Assembly: GCA_928212115.1 (NCBI GenBank)
Contig: CAKMRJ010003334.1
Coordinates: forward strand, 101,763,598 to 101,827,597
Reading direction: 5' to 3'
DNA: 64,000 nucleotides
Origin: Lactuca virosa
Lineage: Eukaryota; Streptophyta; Magnoliopsida; Asterales; Asteraceae
Shown here: positions 1-11,464 of the stretch, piece after piece
Position numbering within the stretch: the stretch's first letter is position 1
Layout of the letters: every line of letters starts with the position of its first letter
The notes under the pieces: model-generated
What the model was told of the DNA's origin: nothing
The model's input: only the letters and a program-made list of their open reading frames with translations
Databases searched by the model: none
Translations under genes and position numbers: made by a program

Positions 1-181
1 CATTAATTGTTCGGATCTATGGTCTGTTGCCGACCGAATCTGGAAACCTTATGTGTGTAGGATTCTAAGCGTATGATTACGACATTAGAACTAACATGTA
101 AACGTTTCAGAGTGATAAGGGAATTTAAATACCTATCGAGGGTAAAGACCTAAATTCGCCTTATTCGGTATATAGACTGTA

Positions 182-1400
182 ATGGAAAGAACTCGTAGTG
201 GAGTTGCAAATGCAAACGGAAACAGGGATCAACAACCTCAACCTCAAGTAGTTGAGCAAGTACCTGTTGTAGGAGCTGCACCTGAGCCAATGACGATGGC
301 TGAGGTACAAGCAATGATGCATATGATGTTAGATCGCCAGATGGAGGAGACAAGGCGATTACTACAACAGAATAAGGAAGAAACTACGATACCTGTTGAA
401 CAGCCCGTATTGAATGAAGGGCAATCAGTAGGAGGGAACTATAGTGGGACTCTTGGTCAAGCCAGCCCACCGATAGTTAGACAAAACAACCAGGATGGAG
501 GAGTTGATGGACGCGGATGAAAATACAAAGATTTCATGGCATCTAAACCGCCGTGTCTATCTGGAAGTCCGACACCGGTGGAAGTCATGAACTGGATCTC
601 CGAAATGGAGACGATGTTTGAAATCTTGCAATTCCTCTGCTGAGCTTCCTGATTCCATGCCCAAGGGAGAAGCTAGCAAGATATCTTGGGAAGATTTTGT
701 GGTACAGCTGAAATTGCAATACTGCTCAGAGCAGGATCTTCTGGAAATTATTAATGAGTTCCAGAATTTAAAGAAGGTAAAGATGAGCGTTACTGAATAC
801 GCTGCTAGTTATACGGAAAAGATGAAACTCGTTCCTCATCTAGTTCCAACTGAAATCTCTAAGGTCAACAAGTTTGCCCTCGGATTACCAGCGGACTTTG
901 GTCCGATGGTTAAGCAAGCAACCACTTTGAAAGCCGCCATCTGGGCTGCTAAGAATGTGGAGATTCAGATCAGAGAGAAGCGTCTGGAGAGGGCAGAAGT
1001 TGGTGAAAAGAGAAAATTTGAAGGAACTTCAGGTTCCAACAAGAAAAGCAAATTTTCTAAGTCTAAGAAGTTTGGAGGAGGAGGAGGAGAAGTGAAGTGG
1101 TGTGAGAAGTGCAAGAAAAAGCACTCTGGGAAATGTAGTGAGGGGGTGACTTGCTTTAAATGTGGAAAGACTGGGCATTATGCCAACGTGTGTCCGTCCG
1201 ACAAGAGGGTATGTTTTGAGTGCCATGAAGAAGGGCATGTTTTTAAAGACTGTCCGAAGAGGAAGGATGCAGCAAAGCCCAATCTTCCACCAAAGCCGAA
1301 GGCGAGAGCCTTTCAGATGACACTTGAAGCCGCGAAAGAAGAAATCGATGTCGCTCAGCCAATTACTCATTTATATGGCATGAATTTGGTAGAAAACTAG
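182..1400 (+). pseudogene. gag: G1 gag, frameshifted capsid/nucleocapsid gene
   Basis: Gag forms the virus-like particle and packages element RNA. The ATG at 182 opens a 112-aa, Gln/Met-rich N-terminal part that stops at 518-520. A second frame from 618 to 1400 carries the rest of the Ty3 Gag domain. The middle contains a basic Lys/Ser-rich stretch. It is followed by a Cys/His cluster (CEKCKKKHSGKC) and two CX2CX4HX4C knuckles, CFKCGKTGHYANVC and CFECHEEGHVFKDC. At least one frameshift or small deletion between 520 and 618 breaks the gene. The domain assignment is secure; the product is not functional as read. Confidence 0.88.
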
Positions 1401-1758
1401 CTTTACCTGTAGATAGACTAGTTAATGCCTTATTAGTCGAGATTGCTAGTGGCAAGTTTGTACATGTTAGCCATCGTATGAAAAACATCCTCATTGACTT
1501 GGATGGGAATAAGTTCCACGAGGAATTATTGCCTATCGAGTTAAATGGATTTCGACATAGTTTTAGGAATGGATTGGCTTAGCGCCAATGATGCCGAAAT
1601 ATGTGTAGGAAGAAGATAGTAAAAGTAAAACCCGCCAGGGAGAGAGTCGTTTATGGTGTATGGAGACAAACGCAGAGTAAACTCTGGAATCATTTCCCTA
1701 ATGAAAGCCAGAAAGTGTTTGGCCAAGGGATGTACATCATATCTAGCGTTCGTGATCG
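1401..1758 (+). pseudogene. pol: G1 aspartic protease remnant
   Basis: This stretch lies between the Gag knuckles and RT, where Ty3 elements encode the aspartic protease that cleaves Gag-Pol. In shifting frames it reads protease C-terminal text, including LPIELNGF and a GMDWLSAND-like segment across frame changes near 1540-1590. The catalytic D[ST]G segment expected just before it is absent, which suggests a small deletion around 1380-1400. No single frame is open across the interval. Confidence 0.65.
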
Positions 1759-3336
1759 ATGCTAAGAAGGAGAAGAAGGAGGTGCAGAATATTCCGGTGG
1801 TGTGATTATCCGGAAGTCTTTCCCGAAGATCTTCCCGGATTGCCCCGTGATCGACAAGTAGAATTTCGTATCGACTTGTTACCAGGAACGACGCCGATAG
1901 CAAAAGCACCGTATCGATTAGCACCAACAGAGATGAAAGAACTTATGACACAACTTCAGGAGTTATTGGACAAAGGTTTCATTCGACCTAGTTCATCACC
2001 CTGGGGAGCCCCTGTGTTGTTTGTAAAGAAGAAAGACGGGAGCATGAGAATGTGCATCGATTACAGAGAGCTGAATAAAGCGACGATAAAGAACAAGTAC
2101 CCGTTGCCGAGGATCGATGACCTGTTCGACCAATTGCAAGGTTCGCGTTATTTCTCTAAGATCGATCTTAGGTCGGGATACCATCAACTGAAGGTGAGAG
2201 AGCAGGATATCGAGAAGACTGCGTTCAGAACAAGATATGGACACTATGAATTTTTGGTTATGTCGTTCGGATTAACCAATGCCCCAGCAGCTTTCATGGA
2301 TTTGATGAACAGGGTTTGTAAACCATACCTTGATAAATCCATGATAGTATTCATAGACGATATCTTGATCTATTCGAAAATCAAGCAGGAGCATGAAAAG
2401 CATCTGCGTGAGGTGCTAGAAGTCCTGAAAAAGGAGAAGCTGTATGCAAAGTTCTCCAAATGTGAATTTTGGATTCAAGAAGTCCAATTTTTAGGTCATG
2501 TGGTTAACCAAGAAGGAATAATGGTTGACCCAGCAAAGATTGAAGCTGTGATGAAGTGGGAACAACCAAAAAGTCCTACGGAGATTAGAAGCTTTTTAGG
2601 ATTAGCTGGATATTATCGAAGATTTATCCAAGGCTTTTCTTCGATTGCTACTCCATTAACAGCTTTGACCCACAAAGGAGCTACTTATGCTTGGAATGAG
2701 AAGCATAAGGAAGCCTTTGAGAAGTTGAAGAAGAGATTGTGTGAAGCACCGATTCTTTCGTTACCTGAAGGAGTTGATGACTTCGCAGTCTATAGTGATG
2801 CCTCTGGAGTTGGGTTAGGATGTGTTCTGACCCAAAGGGATAAAGTGATAGCGTATGCATCGAGGCAATTGAAAGAGCATGAAAAGAACTACCCCACTCA
2901 TGATCTGGAGTTGGCAGCGGTAGTATTCGCCTTAAAGATATGGAGGCACTATCTTTATGGTACTAAATGCAAACTTTTCACTGATCATAAGAGTCTTCAA
3001 TATCTCTTTAATCAGAAGGAATTGAACATGAGGCAACGACGCTGGCTAGAGTTACTCAAGGACTACGACTGTGAGATACTTTACCACCCTGGTAAAGCAA
3101 ATGTTGTTGCTGATGCTCTCAGTCGGAAGGTAAATCTTGAAAAGAAAAGGCCAAGAGCGTTGAGAATTGAAGTTGTCTCGACAATTGTGGAAAGTATAAA
3201 GAAAGCTCAAGAGGAAGCTTTAGAGAAAAATGACCGAAAGGAGGAACGTTTGAGTAAAACGTTGGTGTTTGATACAAACGGTCAAGGATTGAAGGTATTC
3301 AAAGATAGGATTGGGTACCTAAGACGGGAGGAGTAA
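1759..3336 (+). pseudogene. pol: G1 reverse transcriptase and RNase H
   Basis: A 525-aa open frame holds the RT and RNase H part of a Ty3 polyprotein, which copies element RNA into DNA. Visible marks are DYPEVFPEDLPGLP at the entry to RT, WGAPVLFVKKKDGSMRMCIDYRELN in the fingers (residues about 95-120), SYH/YHQLK in the palm, and the catalytic FIDDIL motif near residue 200. FLGLAGYYRRFI leads into the connection and YSDASGVGLG opens RNase H. TDHKSLQYLFNQ and ADALSRK close it. The ATG at 1759 is simply the first in the open frame. The residues needed for RT look intact, but gag, protease and integrase are broken on either side. Confidence 0.9.
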
Positions 3337-3347
3337 GAGATCTTCTG

Positions 3348-4600
3348 ATGGAAGAAGCTCACAAGACCATGTACTCGATTCATCCCGGCAGTACGAAAAT
3401 GTATAGGGATCTAAAACCCTATTACTGGTGGCCGACGATGAAGCTCGATGTTGCTAAGTATGTGGCCGAGTGTGTAACTTGTGCTAGGGTTAAGGCACAA
3501 CATCAGAAACCGTATGGGAGTTTAGAACCTTTACCTGTACCCATGGGTAAATGGGAAGATATCACTATTTTGTGACTAAACTGAGAACAAGAACGGTCAC
3601 GACATGATTTGGGTGGTCGTTGATCGCTTCACTAAGAGTGCGCATTTCATAGCCCTAACGAGAAATGGTCTATGGATAAACTTGCGAATTCTTATGTGAA
3701 GGAAATTGTGAGGCTACACGGTGTTCCGTTAACGATTGTATCCGATCGTGACAACCGTTTTACCTCAAGGTTTTGGAGGAAGTCTACAAGAGGAATTGGG
3801 TACCAAGTTGTGTTTGAGTACAGCTTACCATCCTCAAACTGATGGTCAGAGCGAACGAACGATTCAAACATTGGAGGATATGCTGAGAGCATGTACCCTA
3901 GAATTCCAAGGTAACTGGGATGAACACTTACCTCTGTAGAGATTTTCCTATAATAATAGTTTCCACTCAAGCATCAAGATGGCACCTTATCACGCTTTGT
4001 AGGGAAAAAGTGTCGAACGCCGTCATGTTGGCTGGAAGCTGGGGAGAAGCAGTTTATGGGACCTGAAATAGTCCATCAACTGCTGAAAAGTTGAAAGTGA
4101 TAAGGGAAAGGATGTTAGCTGCTCAAGATCGACAAAAGAGTTATGCTGACAAGAAAAGACAACCGATATCCTTCGAAGTTGGAGATTCGGTTTTACTTAA
4201 AGTCTCGCCGTGGAAGGGACTTATAAGATTTGGTAAAAGAGAAAGTTGAGTCCAAGGTTTATTGGACCATTTAAAGTTCTTCAGAGGATCGGGAATCAAG
4301 CTTACAAGCTAGAATTACCAGAAGAACTGGAGGGTATTCATAACACATTTCATGTGTGTTATTTGAGAAAGTTCACGGGAGATGTGCCCGACATAATTCC
4401 TATTTCTGAGTTAAGGTTGGATGAAAACAGAGGTTGATTGAAGAACCTGAGGCAATCGTTGACCGTAAGACTAAGAAGCTGAGACGCAAGATGGTCGATT
4501 TAGTGCTTGTGCGTTGGAAACATACGAATGGGCCAAATCTCACTGGGAAACGGAGAGTGACATGATGAGTCGCTACCCGCATTTGTTTGCTGATGTGTGA
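3348..4600 (+). pseudogene. pol: G1 integrase and chromodomain-like tail, multiply frameshifted
   Basis: Integrase inserts the cDNA into the host genome. The first segment (3348-3575) carries the HHCC zinc domain, with YYWWPTMK and CVTCARVKAQHQ. Catalytic-core text continues in other frames, with DRFTKSAHFIA near 3620-3650. The segment 3736-3939 carries LSTAYHPQTDGQSERTIQTL including the core glutamate. The C-terminal GPFKVL.RIGNQAYKLELP segment is at 4246-4437. A tail reading LVRWKHTNG...TWETE ends at the TGA 4598-4600 and resembles the chromodomain-like end of chromoviruses. Several stops and frameshifts make it non-functional. Confidence 0.85.
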
Positions 4601-4620
4601 TTCCGGGGACGGAATCATCC

Positions 4621-4635
4621 TAAGGGGGAGAGAAA
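4621..4635 (+). other. G1 polypurine tract
   Basis: A purine run (TAAGGGGGAGAGAAA) lies directly against the 3' LTR start TGTAATGCCC at 4636. This is the position and composition of the plus-strand primer of LTR retrotransposons. Confidence 0.8.
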
Positions 4636-4869
4636 TGTAATGCCCGTGTTTCTCTAGGCTAGGCATTAATATTGACATTATAGTCTAGGTTAACCTTTGT
4701 AACTCATTTTGAAGAAATGAAAAGGAATTATGTGAATATATGTGAATTTATGTGTTTTATGCTTAATTATTAGGGTTTAATTAATTAAGAATAAAAATGA
4801 GCGTCAAAATAAATATTAGATAAAGCCGATATCTATTAAGACTTGTAGTGGGCGTGACAAGGATTACGG

Positions 4870-5400
4870 ATATATAAAGAATGCCGAAATCGAGTTATAA
4901 CGAAGAAGTTATGACCTGTCGAAGTTTCGCGACAAAACCGGCACGGGCCGAATGTCGTAAAAACTGAGTTTTTGATAAACTACTTTTTGGCCTTAGTGAT
5001 CTAAAAGAAAGTCGTAGTGTTCGTTAAACCGAGAGTAGGTATAAAAAGAACGCCAAATCTGACTTCGTATGAGGAAGTTATGATTTTTCGAAGTTTCAGC
5101 TTAGCAGTAGACAGCTAAAAACTCGAATTTTAGATCGAGTGATTTTTAGCCGACACGACCTAAACGAGAATCGAAGGTCTCGTCAATTGTAGCACAACGG
5201 TAAAAAGACAGACGAAAACGGACGTCGGATGAAGAAGTTATGAATTTTAACGGATTCCTGTCCCGGTCTGTTAAAAATAATAATATAAAAATTAAAGTCA
5301 AAATTAGCCGACGAAGTCTAAACGAAAGTTGTAGAGCGTAATTTACCTACGCGTGCATATAAAGAACGTAAAAAACGGAGCTCGTATGCGAAAGTTATGG
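4870..5400 (+). repeat. Four degenerate ~160-bp repeats in the G1 LTR U3
   Basis: A shared core (AAAGAACGCC..., then GAAGTTATGA, then an A/T-rich CGAAGTTT tail) recurs starting near 4877, 5045, 5204 and 5360, giving spacings of about 168, 159 and 156 bp. The copies lie upstream of the TATA box, so they are in U3 and may act as promoter or enhancer modules; that function is inference. Confidence 0.7.
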
Positions 5401-5778
5401 ATTTTAAAAGTTTTGGCGCGAAAACCGAGAAATTTCGCATAGGTGGCTTCGGCTACGTCACCTTCGCTTAGAACGTGCCATGTGTCCGAAATTGGTGAGT
5501 CATGCAAGCCATGTGTCCGAAAAATGGCTGAGTCATCCGAGGTGCTCAGTCATCCGAAGGGGTCCACTAGGAGTCCGACGCGTGTCCCATTCCTCGTGTC
5601 CGAGTCTCGCACGAGGAGCCACGTCCGGAGCCTCGGACTAGACCGCGGTCCAATCAGGAGGCGACAACGAGCCCCTCGCACGCGCAACACATGTGCAAGC
5701 CACCTGCGCACCCTCGCCCAACAGCTGCCACGCACCCTCGCCTGATGACTCATCCCTTCCTTAGCCGACTTCGGACCC

Positions 5779-5786
5779 TATAAATA
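5779..5786 (+). promoter_or_regulatory. TATA box of the G1 LTR
   Basis: TATAAATA in the context CCCTATAAATAAGAGG, about 1.14 kb into the LTR, is the best promoter element in the LTR. It sets the likely U3/R boundary roughly 30 bp downstream. Confidence 0.65.
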
Positions 5787-6963
5787 AGAGGGCATGCGAG
5801 CCTTCTCGGTTAGTTTTAGAAATTGCCACTTTTAGCCCCTTTCTTCCTATTTTCTTTCTTCATTTTAATATTCTCAAAAGCCCCGGTATCGATTTAACCC
5901 CCCCCGGAATACGCCACGAAGAGCCCAAGAAGCCCGAAAAATTTATCTTTTCGGTTTCGAAGCCCGACCCTCGCAGAGCCCGGTTTCTGAATAAAACTCC
6001 CGGTTTTATTAGAAACGAACGTTTTAGGAAACGAATTGCTGCCCGATTTTCATCAAATCAAGTGAGTGTATAGTCACCTTCATCTTACACCTAGATATGA
6101 AGTATTTTATATGAAATACGTGCTACGTGTAATTATATTAATTGTTTAACTGAGGTGACTGTTGAATTGATGTTTTATACCAGTTTTAAACTGTATATGT
6201 ATTTTTATCTTCAATATGTTGGGTAAAACAGGGGTAGATAGTGATGTGTGATAAAATAAAATGATGAGAGGCCTCGATGTGAGTTGAGAACCAGTCATCT
6301 AGCGAGTTTGGATGACGACCACGGACTTTCTAGACAGTCCAGTGGAACACTGGCAGGCCCGCAACCTGTAGGTATAAGAACTAGAGTGTTCATTCGATGT
6401 ACTCAATCCCCCTCATGGTTGCCTTTAGGACATGTATGGCTGAGGAAACCCTTAGCAGTAGTGTCCATCCCGATGATATTCTTAGGCTAGGCTAGGTCCC
6501 TTGTGATAAGTGTTAGGGATAAAGTGAGGATAACGGGAACGGGTAATCAGGGTTATGTTGATTGGTGAACTTAATAAGTTTATTATTATTGTGGGTTGAA
6601 ATCCTATATGCTCACTAGGCTCCCAAGCCTGACCCACTCAGCTTTTTTGTTACAGGTAGTGGACCCCGAGCATAGTCGGAGGACGATGAGAGATTTTGGA
6701 TTATAGGCCAGTAGTTGTAAATAACTGTTTAAAGGCTTATAATGTCTTGTTTATGCTTTTGATCTGTATCAGAACATGACATCCCGAGGTTTTGATATGA
6801 AACGAAATTATATATTTCTTAAAGAAAGGTTTTGACCAAACTTTATCCATATTTTGTGTCGGGGACCAATTCCGCACATCTTTTAAAAAGATTTCTCTGA
6901 TTTTATTTTAAAAAGCATAAATTAAATCGGTCTTTTTTGGCCGAGAAATTAGGGGATGTCACA

Positions 6964-7325
6964 AGGAGTCGTGTAGGGCGGGTAGTTTGGGCTACTTCAA
7001 GTGCGGCCGAACTGGGCATTTCAGCAGGGATTGTACTGCTACTACCACCACCACTACAGCATCTGATCTGATTTGCTTTCATTCAATAGAGGGACACAAG
7101 AAGGTCCCAGTGTCCGAATCTAGCATCAGCAGGACAGGTGGTGGCACCCGCTCCTACCACTTTGAGGATTACAGACAGCCGTCATCGCTGGGCTGAGGCG
7201 CCAGCAGCGAAGAGCAGAGCCTTCCAGTTGACAGCAGAGGAGGTACGTACCGCCCGTGATGTGGTTACGGGTATGTATCTTCTCCATTATCTCTTGATTA
7301 TTTCTGATTATTACTGTTCAGTCTA
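6964..7325 (+). pseudogene. gag: A1 gag nucleocapsid end and start of protease
   Basis: The text FKCGRTGHFSRDC is a CX2CX4HX4C zinc knuckle. It is followed by a Thr-rich run, APAPTTLRITD and AKSRAFQLTAEE, the same order as in A2 at 52660-52960 on the other strand. A frame change near 7140-7190 breaks it. The reading stops matching A2 around 7320, where the 5' LTR of S1 begins. The upstream part of gag is lost to the G1 insertion at 6963/6964. Confidence 0.82.
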
Positions 7326-7644
7326 TGGGTTGCGCCATTGGGCTTAATTAGTTTAGTCCAATGTATTCACGGTTTGGGCCTGTCCAACCGTGTATTTGTT
7401 TTTAGGGTTTAGTATTTATGGTGTATGCATGTATCACATTAGATACGCTTCTTGAATATTTTCTTTAACAGTACTGTAACCCTAGCACGCCTCTACAGTA
7501 GAAGTTCTTCATCGAGCTCTTCTGAGGTGTTGCTATTTTAATCATTCGACATCCGTTTGATTCATTGTGTGTTTGTTCTTTGGTTTGCTTTCTATTTTAT
7601 TTGTTAAGAATCTTATCGATCTTAAAATAGTTTTTAACTCATCA
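7326..7644 (+). repeat. S1 5' LTR
   Basis: About 319 bp from a TGGG start to ATCA, two bases before the primer-binding site. The right end is fixed by that site. The left end is approximate, placed where similarity to A2 stops near 7320-7326. No clear TATA box is seen, and no matching 3' LTR exists in the window. Confidence 0.68.
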
Positions 7645-7646
7645 AC

Positions 7647-7657
7647 TGGTATCAGAG
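7647..7657 (+). other. S1 primer-binding site (initiator Met tRNA)
   Basis: TGGTATCAGAG is complementary to the 3' end of plant initiator methionine tRNA, the usual minus-strand primer of copia elements. It begins two bases after the LTR end. Confidence 0.88.
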
Positions 7658-7833
7658 AAGGAGGCTGTGTAAATCATACGCATCTCTTATGTTTGAAGAT
7701 TTTTCTTAGGGTTTCCGCTTTTATTGAATCTGTTGAGCCGTCATTCCTTCATTGACGTTGTTCATAGATCTCGATATTACCCTTTTCAATCTTTACAAGT
7801 CTGATTCTTGACAAACATTCTAAACAGGTCATC

Positions 7834-8764
7834 ATGTCTCTCGATGATTCACAAACCAACCCCATCAACAAATCCAACAACATCGGATCTACTACGAGAA
7901 TCCCAATCTTGTATACTCAAGATTATGAATTTTGGACGCTTCACTTTGAAGACTATGTTCTTGGTTCAGAAGACAATGATTATCTAATCTGGGAAGCGAT
8001 CACCGTGGGTTCTTTTTCTCATACTGGAACCGAAAGAGTCATCAAGACTCAAAAGGAGTACAACCAGCTGATGATTGACGTGAAAGATGTTGCTAAAGAC
8101 GAGAAGGACAAGCTGTTTTGCTACATTAAAGCTATGAGGATGATCAGATTTGCATTGCAATCAGATACCTTTCATCTGGTTAGTACATGCACAACAGTGA
8201 AACAAATCTGGGATAGACTTAAAGAGCTTTATTCTACAGATGAAGATTTAGAGCATTTAATACAAACTCTTTTGCTCTCTGAGTTCGGTGATTTCAAGCA
8301 GAAGCCAGAAGAAAAACTCATTTCAGGCCTTTGATCGCTTTAATCATCTCCTCAGCAAAATGATCAAGCATGGAATTGGCAGAGAAGTAATTGAGCAGAA
8401 GGCCACCTTTATGAATGGCCTAATACCCGAATGGATGGCGGTGGTTTCGACTGTAAAATCCCATGAACAATTCAAATCCTATTCGTTGGCGAAGCTTGTG
8501 GAAATACTGAAATCACACGAAAGCGTTGTGACTAAGGAAACAAATGTGGTCTATAGCATGGGATCGTTGGATCTTCTTTCCAAAGGAAAGAATGTGAATG
8601 AAGAAGAAGAAGAGTTGGATCTCTCTGATTGTGATCTGACGAATGATGAATATGCTTTAATGGTCTCCAATCCCAAAAAGTTAGCTCGCAAAAAGTTCCC
8701 TACCACTAAGAACCGAAACTGGCAGGGTAGCTACAGCTCCGAAAAGGCGAAAGAGGAACCTTAA
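7834..8764 (+). pseudogene. gag: S1 gag, N-terminal part, one frameshift
   Basis: Copia Gag capsid text starts at ATG 7834 and includes the family mark YTQDYEFWTLHFEDYVL (UBN2-like gag). It runs 166 aa to 8334, and the second frame (8288-8764) continues it with FNHLLSKMIKHGIG and YSLAKLVEILKSHE. The overlap of the two frames places a frameshift between 8288 and 8334. The product would form the particle shell. Confidence 0.88.
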
Positions 8765-9397
8765 AGCGCTCCTCAGCATGAAGAAGCGAAGAAGGAGAAC
8801 AAGCTTGTTGGTGACTCCGGATATGATTGCAATTTACGCCACGACAAAAATCACTTTGCTAAAGATTGCATGTTGAGAAAGCTGGCCGAGAAGAAGGATG
8901 GCGAAGATGATGAAGCATACTATTCACGCAAGCTGGAGGAAATAAAGGAGAAGAAAACATCTAACAATACTATGAATGCTTTGATTGTGCAGGGAAACAT
9001 TGCTGATGATGAGTTCGGTGGTGTAGAAGTCTGGTCTACAGACTCTGAAGATGAAAAAGTTCACAAGCCCACACATGGCAGAGCTTTTGTGGCGAAGGAA
9101 GGAAACTCTGAGCTTGGTGGAAGATGTTTGATGGTCACTGCTGGAGTGTCACAAATGAGAGGCTATACAACCGAAGGAGAAGGTGAGGAAGCAAAGGAAA
9201 GAGAAGACAAGTGCTTCGCAGCAAAACGAATGGGAGAACAGATCAACGAATGTGATAAGTTGATCAAGAAGGTACAATCTATCCCCGAGTCTCTGAAAAT
9301 ACCAGTTAATAACTATGAAAAGGAATTAAATGATTTAAAATTCAAGTTTTCTAGTTTAAGTGGTAGTCTAAAAAAAAAATCGCCTAGAAAATTCTAA
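8765..9397 (+). pseudogene. gag: S1 gag zinc knuckle and spacer
   Basis: A stop at 8762-8764 precedes a degraded nucleic-acid-binding knuckle read as CNLRHDKNHFAKDC around 8830-8870. The second Cys of CX2CX4HX4C appears replaced by Arg. The open segment 8870-9397 is acidic and coiled-coil-like (EDDEAYYSRKLEEIKEKK) and then reads WSTDSEDEKVHKP, typical of copia gag between knuckle and protease. Its frame ends in a run of nine A residues near 9370, a plausible slippage site. Confidence 0.72.
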
Positions 9398-10863
9398 CCT
9401 AACTGATCAAATCAGCAGGGTGTCTTCGAAGAGTGAGGAAAAAGGAATTTGGATAGAGCAGAAAGAGGTGGAGTTAGTTAGGATGAAAGATGAAGTTATT
9501 TATTTGCAACGTGATAACTTGAAGCTTTTGAAACAAAGAAACATTTTTTGCTTAATTGCTAAACGTTTATATACTAATATCACTTAATTGCATTTAGAAT
9601 GTGAAATTGGCAAAAAGATTCACAAAATGATTTTGCCCTTCCTAGAGTTAAAGGAGGACGAAGTTGATATTGATGGTTATAACTGTGAATCTATTGTTTC
9701 TTCAGATAAAATCTCTGACGCCTATAAGATTGGTCTGGACAAAATTGAGTCCTTTGTTAAGTCCAAATATCATAAGGACATGCTTAAAAACCCTTTGGAC
9801 GAAAATGATAAATTGAAAATAAAGACCGAAACCATGCAGAAATTTGACTCATTGAATGCCAAGTTAAGTTCAGAAAAAAAAATAAAGGTTGAAAACACTT
9901 CTGAATTTGACGAGGACAATGATATGAGTGAAATTTCTGTAGAGGATGTGGTTGACTTCTCAGAATTTGTCAAAACCGAACCTACCAAAGGTCTTATATC
10001 TGAAAATTCAATTGAGTTCGCTTGAATATCCCAAGATAAATCCAAAGTTTTGAAACCGAAGGCAGTGGTTTATCAAAAAGTACAAAACTGTACCAAATCA
10101 GGTATACACCACCACAAGATTTACTCAGAAACACATAGCCAAACTTACAGCCATAGTAAACGAAGACAACGCGGGTGGCTGTGATGATCATTTCTGGTCC
10201 GCTCCAATCGACAATGCAGATGAGACTGTCGGTTTATCAGAGAGAACCTCATGGAGGGTTAAAGGCAGATACGTGGCCGAACCACTCAATAAGCCTACAA
10301 GCTTTAATGTACCAAGCACAAGTGGTACTAAAGAAATTCCAAGCAAACTTGCGAAGGTGACAAGCGAAACCTCTTCAATGAAGAGTGAACTTCATGCTGA
10401 GAGACCAAAGGCGAAAGTAAATATTCACAAGTCTCAAAAGCAACTTGCTGAACAAAAACGCCAGCGAAACAGGAGATATCAAAAGAATCTCAATGAAAGG
10501 AAGCAGTTTTGGCAATCCCAAAGCTCCAATTATGTTCGCAGATAAAAGGCATCAACTCTCAAGGCGAAAGCAGGATCAAAGGATAATTCCGGTCCATGCA
10601 CTCATTGCCAATCTTGCAGTCAGATGAACCGAAAAAGAAGTTTCGGTCCCAGATCAAGTGGTGACAAGAACCGAAAGCCCAGCTTCGGTCCTAAACCACA
10701 TCCTCCTCATTCTCGACCAAAGCAGAATCCTAACAAGGATGTCAAGGATGACAAGGGAAAAGGGAAGCTCGTCTCTGAAGACAAAACGCAAACAAAGAAG
10801 ACGTCAGCCAACCCTAGGAAAGACGAAAACAAGTCCGCTAAGAATCAAAATAAAACTCCTTAA
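9398..10863 (+). pseudogene. gag: S1 extended gag C-terminus (coiled-coil and basic tail)
   Basis: Sireviruses have an unusually long gag, and this stretch between knuckle and protease fits that. The frame 9588-10025 is charged and helix-forming. 10273-10545 is Lys/Ser/Gln-rich. 10624-10863 is strongly basic with repeated SFGP units (RSFGPRSSG, PSFGPKPH) and ends at TAA 10861-10863. The frames differ, so several indels separate them. Some sirevirus Gag proteins are reported to bind light-chain-8-like proteins; no such motif was verified here. Confidence 0.62.
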
Positions 10864-11029
10864 CCTGATTTAAACAAACTCAAGGTCTTTACCATCAAAA
10901 GGAAAGACGAAAACACTCTAATAAAAAGAACTTATATGGTTGATCTTTCAATTGCTATTCTCTGTTCTGTAAAAGGCTCACGTCGACCCAAGCAACTTTG
11001 GGTTCCTAAATCTGCTTGATTTTTGTAGG

Positions 11030-11464
11030 TTATCAGTGATGAGCAGTTCGACGACGAATGTTACATAGATAGTGGCTGCTCGCGTCACATGACAGGAAGA
11101 AGGGAAGAGCTGAGGGAGTTTCGGGCTCTAAAAGATGGTGGATGTGTCAAATATGGTAACAACTCATATGGCACAATAAAAGGCTATGGAATGATCACAA
11201 ACGGAGATTTCTCGATTCAAAAGGTGGCATTACGTGGAAGGATTGCAACACAATCTCATCAATGTCTCACAATTGGTTGTAGGGACTGGCTTGAAGGTCT
11301 CATTTGATGATGAAGGTTCAGAGATCATTGAGAAGAAAACCAAGACGGTTCTGCTGAAGTCACAACGTAAAGGCGAAATGTATCCATTAAATCTGAACCC
11401 GATACGTGGAAAGCCTGCTGTATGTCTCCTAACGAAAGCTCATTCTGATGAAAGCTGGCTGTGA
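11030..11464 (+). pseudogene. pol: S1 protease and integrase entry
   Basis: The copia protease active-site text YIDSGCSRHMTG is encoded near 11065-11095, with the DSG catalytic triad. It is followed by GNNSYGTIKGYG and, after a frame change near 11220-11240, LQHNLINVSQL, the conserved end of copia protease. The frame runs on to SWL and meets TGA at 11461-11463. The copia integrase zinc domain normally has Trp-His here, so this is most simply TGG to TGA. Confidence 0.85.

Larger units (their letters stand above)
1..6963 (+). mobile_element. G1: Ty3/gypsy LTR retrotransposon, 5' LTR outside window
   Basis: The order leader, gag with zinc knuckles, protease remnant, reverse transcriptase, RNase H, integrase, chromodomain-like tail, polypurine tract and 3' LTR is that of a Ty3/gypsy chromovirus-type element. 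The window opens inside the leader; positions 1-181 hold no ORF or repeat I recognise. The element interrupts the gag of another Ty3 element (A1), whose zinc-knuckle region resumes right after the LTR at 6964. The left target duplication is outside the window, so the insertion cannot be fully verified. The lineage (Tekay/Del-like) is inferred from the C-terminal tail only. Confidence 0.88.
4636..6963 (+). repeat. G1 3' LTR (2.3 kb)
   Basis: The LTR starts TGTAATGCCC after the polypurine tract and ends GGGGATGTCACA, immediately before A1 gag text resumes. It holds four degenerate repeats at 4870-5400, a GC-rich segment (5430-5760) and a TATA box at 5779. Open frames inside the GC-rich segment have no domain. 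The right boundary is supported by continuity of A1 sequence. The left LTR copy is not in the window, so identity cannot be measured. Confidence 0.82.

Noticed and set aside
5443..5745. 100-aa open frame in a GC-rich patch
   Set aside because: It lies in the U3 of the G1 LTR, just upstream of the TATA box. Its composition explains the open frames on both strands, and there is no domain.
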